Below, piece by piece: positions 18,401 to 20,392 of a stretch of DNA of 20,392 bases (position 1 is the first letter of the stretch; each line of letters opens with the position of its first letter). A program made the translations under genes and the position numbers. Source of the stretch: Mnemiopsis leidyi (lineage: Eukaryota > Ctenophora > Tentaculata > Lobata > Bolinopsidae); contig JH153976.1 of the NCBI GenBank assembly GCA_000226015.1, positions 10,743-31,134 on the forward strand, in the 5' to 3' direction. The notes under the pieces are model-generated. The model saw nothing but the letters and a program-made list of their open reading frames with translations. It ran no database searches and was not told the DNA's origin.

Positions 18401-19557
18401 CGATTGATGTGTATGAGGGATCGAGTGTAGTACTGGTTCAACTCGATCTGGTGTGATTTGCCTGGTGTGATGTGTTGGGAGGCGATTGTTCTGCTGCGGG
18501 CGTCCTGCAGACGGCACGCTTTCATAAGATGCTGATAGGGGGCGTTTTTCAATGGTTGTACCTGATATGTGGCGTTTTGTTTAAGGCACATTTCTGAGTT
18601 AGCTTTTACCAGTTCCCCTTGTCTGGTTTTGTCCGTGGCAGAGGTTTATTATTCATACACTCATCAGATGAGCGGCTAGAAGACGACTAGCGGCGGTTGA
18701 TGGAGTGTTGACCGCAACTCCAGGGGCATCAGCCAAAAAGTCCCGCGGCAAGGGGACCCCCCAGAATCTGTTTTTTGTACGGTGTCGTGGTCAGAAAATT
18801 ACCCCCTGGCCCCATCTACACACAATTAAACCTAACCTTACTCTGATAAGGAATGTTTCTTGTGTTTGATACCTCGTTTGCGACGTTGCTGAGAGTTTCT
18901 TCGCTGGGATTCTTCCAGGATACGGAGTGGGGCGGTACATCACCCCACACCACACATTTCATAACTCCGTCACCGGTCGTACCGTCGCTAAATGTCTGAC
19001 CAGCCATTGATGCTCCAATAGCATTTACATCAGTCTTGGTTTCAATGGCTTTTGAATCTTTTCCAGTCCAAGTTGCGACACATTTAAGTTCGTCATTAAA
19101 AACATGGTTGTTTGCTGTGATACTCAACTGACTCTTCTTCTCCGTATCGGAGCTCGAATCAGACGTGTCAGTTATGGTGGCCAGGTCAAAATCACCGTCT
19201 ATTGCGGTAGTACCTGTTAAAATGTTGGTTTACAGTTTCAGAAGTTTCCTTCAGAATGCAAAGAAGTGCAGCGGGTATTTTTCCGGTAGCCTTCATTTTA
19301 AAAAGTAAGCTATTTACCGGGGACATTGGAATTTGGATTATAGAATATAAGATGTCACATGGCATTCGTTCATTGCTTCATTAAGGGAAGTTTGAACTTC
19401 TTGGTGTAAATAAATCAACAAAAACTAACAAATAACTAACCAATCTGCCAGGAAAGGCTAAACAACGCTTTATCTTCTCCTTGAGCGCTACAATCAAACA
19501 CTTTCGGTAAGTCGCCATCGGTAAATGTCACAGAGGCAGATAAGCTCTGTGTGAATT
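9372..19557 (-). CDS. Large Ig-superfamily surface protein, 18 visible exons, 5' end missing
   Basis: Joining 18 exons gives 1436 residues without a stop, with matching phases at all 17 junctions. Exons: 19441-19557, 18873-19213, 17815-17968, 17483-17589, 17080-17281, 15823-16740, 15498-15600, 14968-15322, 14674-14790, 13832-14418, 13101-13542, 12572-12668, 12200-12304, 11538-11689, 10451-10574, 10049-10247, 9748-9827, 9372-9484. Eleven Ig-like domains fill residues 1 to about 1160, with paired Cys, mostly a C-strand Trp, and YTC/YEC-type F strands. A 10-cysteine region follows (about 1150-1370), then an R-K-R-R site (about 1373-1376), a stalk with an NKS glycosylation sequon, and a hydrophobic C-terminus (1414-1435). 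This architecture fits an adhesion or recognition receptor at the cell surface. Signal peptide and first exons are not seen. Orthology, ligand and exact splice choice are unproven. Confidence 0.85.
9748..9827 (-). CDS. Exon 17: basic cleavage site and acidic stalk
   Basis: The acceptor is preceded by a pure C9 tract (CCCCCCCCCTGCCTCAG on the coding strand). The exon enters in phase 2 and leaves in phase 1 at CTGGAG|GTACTT. It completes the sequence K-R-K-R-R-D with the previous exon, then encodes an acidic stalk (IEDSDFEFKSFELHE) and an NKS sequon. It was found by phase continuity; the frame is short, so this exon is less certain than the Ig exons. Confidence 0.65.
10049..10247 (-). CDS. Exon 16: cysteine-containing membrane-proximal region
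   Basis: Phase 1 to phase 2, bounded by TTCATCAG and AAAAG|GTGTGT. It encodes three cysteines (TCTLDLDKSGC near the start and FWDC near the end) and beta-rich text (LSLEYHVILN). It ends in D-G-K-R, the first half of the basic site. I do not recognise the fold. A ZP-like C-terminal module was considered because such modules also precede a cleavage site, but no clear ZP signature is present. Confidence 0.75.
10299..10338. repeat. Two-copy tandem repeat, 20 bp unit
   Basis: ACAATTAAAGACAAAGAAGA is followed directly by a copy with one substitution, inside the intron upstream of exon 16. Confidence 0.85.
10451..10574 (-). CDS. Exon 15: cysteine-containing membrane-proximal region
   Basis: Phase 0 to phase 1, between TTATTCCAG and CCCA|GTAAGT (strong donor). 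It encodes about 41 residues with three cysteines (PCDPNTSGDYS at the start, DSICGF, FVPCLKADVP at the end). No family is recognised. The upstream intron holds the large minisatellite. Confidence 0.7.
10579..11122. repeat. Intronic minisatellite, about 21 bp unit
   Basis: Roughly 540 bp made of about 25 diverged copies of ATTGAGATATAACTTGAGATA, with length variants and substitutions (such as TTAATATAATTGAG). It lies between exons 14 and 15, a few bases upstream of the exon 15 acceptor on the coding strand. Confidence 0.92.
11316..11463. repeat. Possible fragment of a palindromic MITE-like repeat
   Basis: GGCCCGTACTTCTGAA (11316-11331) resembles the termini of short palindromic elements common in invertebrates. 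It is followed by a GGCTTAA / TTAAGCC inverted pair (11441-11447 and 11457-11463). The matching opposite terminus is absent, so this is at best a fragment. Confidence 0.2.
11538..11689 (-). CDS. Exon 14: cysteine-containing membrane-proximal region
   Basis: Phase 1 to phase 0, between ACTTCTCAG and CAGGG|GTAAGT. It encodes two cysteines (ESITCSKTTGKYDPPFLGRC) and then a Gly/Pro-rich end. With exon 13, the spacing of Cys, Gly and the terminal Cys loosely recalls a CCP/sushi module, but the consensus Trp is missing, so I do not assign it. Confidence 0.75.
11690..12199 (-). other. Intron between exons 13 and 14
   Basis: A 510 bp AT-rich intron with consensus ends (A|GTAAGT to TTCTCAG). No repeat array or hidden exon was noticed. 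Confidence 0.6.
12200..12304 (-). CDS. Exon 13: membrane-proximal region
   Basis: Phase 1 to phase 1, between CTCCTTTTCAG and ATCA|GTAAGT. It encodes about 34 residues with one cysteine (KQTISCPADTDEARFEL). The symmetrical phase means it could be skipped without changing the frame. Confidence 0.75.
12572..12668 (-). CDS. Exon 12: last strand of Ig domain 11 and start of the Cys-rich region
   Basis: Phase 0 to phase 1. It begins after ATTTCTTAG with ADYGLALGKFEAEVTVTT, which completes the F-G strands of the last Ig domain, then NYDCSEVKVKSKNP. The donor (CCAG|GTTTTT) is weak. The acceptor region is duplicated 57 bp upstream on the coding strand (see separate entry). Confidence 0.7.
12664..12762. 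repeat. Two-copy duplication spanning the exon 12 acceptor
   Basis: GCCTAAGAAATA with TGATACAAATAAGTAATTAA (12664-12705) is repeated in diverged form at about 12720-12762. On the coding strand both copies carry an acceptor-like sequence (TTTCTTAG|GC and TTTTTTTAG|GC), so the distal copy is a decoy or alternative acceptor. Confidence 0.7.
13013..13104. repeat. Two-copy 49 bp duplication spanning the exon 11 donor
   Basis: AAACTCCAAGTCACAATAGA through GACTCACCTC occurs at 13013 and again at 13062, identical over more than 40 bases. On the coding strand each copy contains GAG|GTGAGTC. One is the exon 11 donor (intron begins at 13100); the other is a perfect copy 49 bp into the intron. Confidence 0.92.
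13101..13542 (-). CDS. Exon 11: end of Ig domain 10 and most of Ig domain 11
   Basis: Phase 2 to phase 0, between GTTCCCCCTCAG and TGTGAG|GTGAGT. It completes Ig domain 10 (VRCNIVYQPDTDNHFF as F strand) and encodes Ig domain 11 from ISSLTVSDAQPIKGTTITLTC to the F-strand Cys (TIFKCE). In domain 11 the usual C-strand Trp is replaced by Phe (FTFKTGNKK). Clearly coding: high GC and strong domain pattern. Confidence 0.88.
13832..14418 (-). CDS. Exon 10: end of Ig 8, whole Ig 9, start of Ig 10
   Basis: Phase 0 to phase 2, between GGCACAG and ACAG|GTGCGT. It encodes GEYLCTIKWG (F strand of domain 8), then a complete Ig domain 9 (KFTC to FEYYCKATWSG) and the first half of domain 10 (ALFEC to VTWEYYD). 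Ala- and Thr-rich with high GC. Confidence 0.9.
14417..14500. repeat. Two-copy 40 bp duplication next to the exon 10 acceptor
   Basis: ACCTGTGCCAGATTAGG plus TTAGGTTAACAACCACGT (from 14417) is repeated from about 14457 with two substitutions. On the coding strand the first copy provides the real acceptor (TGGCACAG|GTG) and the second gives a similar ATGGCACAG|GTT site. Both copies hold TTAGGTTAGGTTAAC. Confidence 0.9.
14674..14790 (-). CDS. Exon 9: middle of Ig domain 8
   Basis: Phase 0 to phase 0, 39 codons between ATCCTTTCAG and ACTAAT|GTAAGT. It encodes PMIGNGDVYENGER and ends TELSITN, the E strand of domain 8. Skipping it would keep the frame but remove the centre of one Ig domain. Confidence 0.85.
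14968..15322 (-). CDS. Exon 8: end of Ig domain 7 and start of Ig domain 8
   Basis: Phase 2 to phase 0, between TTTTCCTCAG and GCTCAG|GTTCGT. It encodes LKDGEVLTEGTDYK and SAGTYKCRG (end of domain 7) and then HTFTCKFPNPF to EIVWSFKG (start of domain 8). Domain 7 carries an extra cysteine after the F strand (DDFCPTQQ). Confidence 0.88.
15498..15600 (-). CDS. Exon 7: first half of Ig domain 7
   Basis: Phase 1 to phase 2, between ATTTCTTTCAG and GAGTG|GTTAGT. It encodes VIESSNGLTPQL, ITLTCTVASG and KSIEW, the B-C strand part of the domain. The codon for Trp is split by the intron. Confidence 0.82.
15823..16740 (-). CDS. Exon 6: three complete Ig domains in one exon
   Basis: A 918 nt exon, phase 1 to phase 1, between CCATCTTCAG and GAGGC|GTGAGT. 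It encodes Ig domains 4, 5 and 6. Each has a B-strand Cys (VTCNYEG, ARCLFEG, LSCTYSG) and an F strand of the form Y-x-C with a following D-G turn (GEYECVLSFVDGDN, GSYTCTFEFADGNN, GAYTCTFTLNDGSS). Domains 4 and 5 have the core Trp (SMEWFHG, VKWSKGG); domain 6 has Phe instead (VRFTLPGG). The similar F-G strands suggest tandem duplication. The other Ig domains of this gene are split by introns, so this exon may have lost introns. Confidence 0.95.
16741..17079 (-). other. Intron between exons 5 and 6
   Basis: A 339 bp AT-rich intron with consensus ends (T|GTAAGT to ATCTTCAG). Nothing else was noticed. Confidence 0.6.
17080..17281 (-). CDS. Exon 5: second half of Ig domain 3
   Basis: Phase 0 to phase 1, between TTAATTGTAG and AGAT|GTAAGT. 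It encodes GSTDEAENL, SVITFKNVAVTDTGDYTCKW (E-F strands with the D-x-G-x-Y-x-C signature) and TMTVAIR. It joins exon 4 in phase 0 just after the C-strand Trp. Confidence 0.9.
17269..17460. repeat. Diverged duplication of about 100 bp at the exon 5 acceptor
   Basis: CATCAGTTGATCC at 17269-17281 (the start of exon 5 on the coding strand) recurs exactly at 17370-17382, followed by weakly similar sequence (for example AACCAGCGCACGATTTTAT against AACCAGTGTACAACGTTTTA). The distal copy has lost the acceptor AG. Confidence 0.45.
17483..17589 (-). CDS. Exon 4: first half of Ig domain 3
   Basis: Phase 1 to phase 0, between AAATTCTCAG and TTCAAG|GTAAAC. It encodes ASFVPSSPYF, VVFSCIYNG (B-strand Cys) and KVEWFK (C-strand Trp). 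The intron sits directly after the C strand, as in Ig domain 2. Confidence 0.88.
17815..17968 (-). CDS. Exon 3: second half of Ig domain 2
   Basis: Phase 0 to phase 1, between TTGTTCAG and CTTT|GTAAGC. It encodes IVIADSTEGAVYTHTLTIKD and GDQGQYTCLVVF (F strand). The phase 0 start decides the donor of exon 2, because only the AACGAG|GTATCA donor joins in frame. Confidence 0.85.
18030..18830. mobile_element. GC-richer, hairpin-rich insertion in intron 2, unclassified
   Basis: About 800 bp of GC-richer sequence with abrupt edges sits in an otherwise AT-rich intron. It carries several short perfect hairpins or palindromes: GATGTCC-CGAA-GGACATC (18231-18248), GGTGTCGAGACACC (near 18299-18312), CTCATC-A-GATGAG (near 18661), and GACTCC paired with GGAGTC (near 18275-18297). 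An 81-residue minus-strand frame (18346-18591) has no recognised motif. The look fits part of a retroelement, for example a truncated LINE end, but I see no reverse transcriptase, poly(A) tail or clear target-site duplication. Confidence 0.4.
18873..19213 (-). CDS. Exon 2: end of Ig domain 1 and start of Ig domain 2
   Basis: Phase 1 to phase 0, between TTTTAACAG and AACGAG|GTATCA. It encodes a polar Asp/Ser/Thr-rich stretch, QLSITANNHVFNDELKCVAT (E-F strands of domain 1), and then VMKCVVWGDV and HSVSWKN (B-C strands of domain 2). A second donor 31 bp further on (CAGA|GTAAGG, exon end 18842) is stronger by consensus, but it leaves the wrong phase for exon 3. Confidence 0.82.
19441..19557 (-). 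CDS. Exon 1 (first visible): first half of Ig domain 1
   Basis: Phase 1 to phase 1, between CTACTTTCAG and GATTG|GTTAGT. It encodes FTQSLSASVTFTDGD, KVFDCSAQGED (B-strand Cys) and FSLSWQI (C-strand Trp). It starts inside a coding domain in phase 1, so at least one upstream exon with the signal peptide must exist. Its acceptor lies in the first unit of a four-copy tandem repeat. Confidence 0.75.
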
Positions 19558-19680
19558 CTGAAAGTAGTTATCATTACAGATAAGCTCTGTGTAAACTCTG
19601 GGAGTAGTTATCATTACGTACAAGCTCTGGGAGTAGTTATCATTACAAATAAGCTCTGGGTAAACTCTGGAAGTATGAAA
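19537..19680. repeat. Four-copy tandem repeat spanning the exon 1 acceptor
   Basis: Units of 40, 40, 29 and about 34 bp start at 19537, 19577, 19617 and 19646. They share AAGCTCTGTGT and AGTAGTTATCATTAC. The first unit covers the first 21 bases of the exon and its acceptor (CTACTTTCAG on the coding strand). The next copies carry CTACTCCCAG at the same place, so they repeat an acceptor-like AG. Confidence 0.92.
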
Positions 19681-19923
19681 AATTAGAATCTTGGGTATTA
19701 TTTCGAAATACATCACACCTAAAGGCTAAGGTATTATCGATTATTTAAAAAGAAATTAATTTGATTTATGAAAAACCCTGTTACCTAAAAACCTGCAATT
19801 ATTTAAGCAACTAAACAATCTCCTAAGAAAATTCCGACTTTGCAAAACACATCTCGAATCTTACTTCCTTAGATATAAAAGCTCTGTCATGGAATTAGGC
19901 CAACACATCTGTATTCTGTTATA
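19681..19923. other. Non-coding stretch upstream of the visible Ig exons
   Basis: AT-rich, with no exon recognised. It is presumably an intron of the receptor gene. Confidence 0.5.
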
Positions 19924-20007
19924 GGGCCGGTAGCTCAATTGGTAGAGCACTCATCTAGACAATGCAGAGGTTGTCGGATCATACCCGACTCGGCACGGTG
20001 CCGGCCC
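19924..20007 (+). tRNA. tRNA-like sequence, probably pseudogene or SINE head
   Basis: A cloverleaf can be drawn: 5' acceptor GGGCCGG, D-arm GCTC-AATTGGTA-GAGC, a 7-base anticodon loop CTAGACA, and a perfect T stem GTCGG/CCGAC with a 7-base loop. The A-box (TAGCTCAATTGG) is good and the B-box is poor. The anticodon would be AGA (Ser), but there is no long variable arm as serine tRNAs need. Only three of five anticodon-stem pairs form. The acceptor pairs with TCGGCAC (six of seven), or perfectly with CCGGCCC eleven bases further on. A functional tRNA is unlikely. Confidence 0.45.
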
Positions 20008-20249
20008 ATGAATTTTCTGAATTGACTATCAGTGGAAATCGTGTCCGTTCAGATATCTGCTCCGTACACATCATGTAGCTTGGTTGATCCTTCGGCCCAC
20101 CCACAACATAACACACCCGTTAACAATCAGTGCACACCTCTGGGAGTCGAGCTTGCTCGAAATGAGGACCTGAAAAAGGCCCCCTCCCCACTTGAAACCA
20201 CATTTGTATTCTGTTACGATACATTTACCAGCGGATACTCACTACTCAG
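20008..20249. other. Stretch between the tRNA-like element and the terminal repeat
   Basis: An open frame on the plus strand (20032-20307) runs into the repeat array. It shows no domain and is not supported as a gene. No Ig-like or signal-peptide text was seen on the minus strand. Confidence 0.4.
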
Positions 20250-20392
20250 CTCTCTTGTAAACAGTGAAATTTCTAACAAACGAAAATACCTCTCTTGTAA
20301 ACAGTGAAATTTGTACCAAACGAACATACCTCTCTTGTAAACAGTGAAATGTCTACCAAACGAACATACCTCTCTTTTAACAGTGAAATGTC
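20250..20392. repeat. Tandem repeat, 40 bp unit, runs off the window
   Basis: Units start at 20250, 20290, 20330 and 20370, and the last is cut by the window end. They share CTCTTGTAAACAGTGAAAT and CAAACGAA. On the minus strand the unit boundaries read GAGAG|GTATGT, a strong donor-like site. Confidence 0.92.

Noticed and set aside
18661-18675. Possible hammerhead ribozyme (CTGATGAG on the minus strand)
   Set aside because: The required GAAA element and the flanking stems are missing. The motif is only part of a small palindrome.
18842-18872. Extension of exon 2 to the stronger donor CAGA|GTAAGG
   Set aside because: It would leave phase 1, while exon 3 needs phase 0, and it would add residues between Ig strands. 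The AACGAG|GTATCA donor fits both phase and domain.

Overview
The window reads as nuclear DNA of an invertebrate animal. It is AT-rich and gene-sparse, with GT-AG introns, minisatellites, a tRNA-like element and two recognisable gene models, both on the minus strand. The exons are clearly richer in GC than the DNA around them. A lancelet-like invertebrate is a guess, based mainly on the many tandem repeats that sit on exon-intron boundaries. The sequence alone does not fix the taxon.

Left part (1-9150): mostly non-coding. It holds a dense TGACCA/TGGTCA tract with a 19-20 bp tandem repeat and a C16 run (about 1478-1850). A complete NDUFS6-like gene (mitochondrial complex I, zinc-binding subunit) lies at 3439-3768. 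An unidentified reading frame on the plus strand follows at 4190-4402. Further on are a 199 bp inverted-repeat unit (5966-6164) and a CpG-rich stretch containing a large imperfect fold-back (about 6974-7481). The rest is AT-rich DNA in which I see no gene.

Right part (9162-19557): one large gene on the minus strand. I could place 18 coding exons (CDS 9372-19557), and splice sites and reading phases agree at every junction. The visible 1436 residues hold 11 immunoglobulin-like domains, then a region of about 225 residues with 10 cysteines and no recognised fold, then a basic R-K-R-R site formed across an exon junction, a short stalk, and a hydrophobic C-terminal segment ending one residue before the stop. 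This suggests a surface receptor or adhesion protein that may be cleaved next to the membrane and held by a transmembrane helix or a GPI anchor. The start and signal peptide are not in view, so the gene should continue past the right edge or in unseen exons after 19557.

The most unusual pattern is that several exon boundaries of this gene (exons 1, 5, 10, 11 and 12 as numbered here) lie inside short tandem duplications that copy the splice site. A fourfold array of 40 bp units carrying donor-like sites also runs off the right edge. An intronic minisatellite (10579-11122) and an 800 bp GC-richer, hairpin-rich insertion (about 18030-18830) complete the locus.
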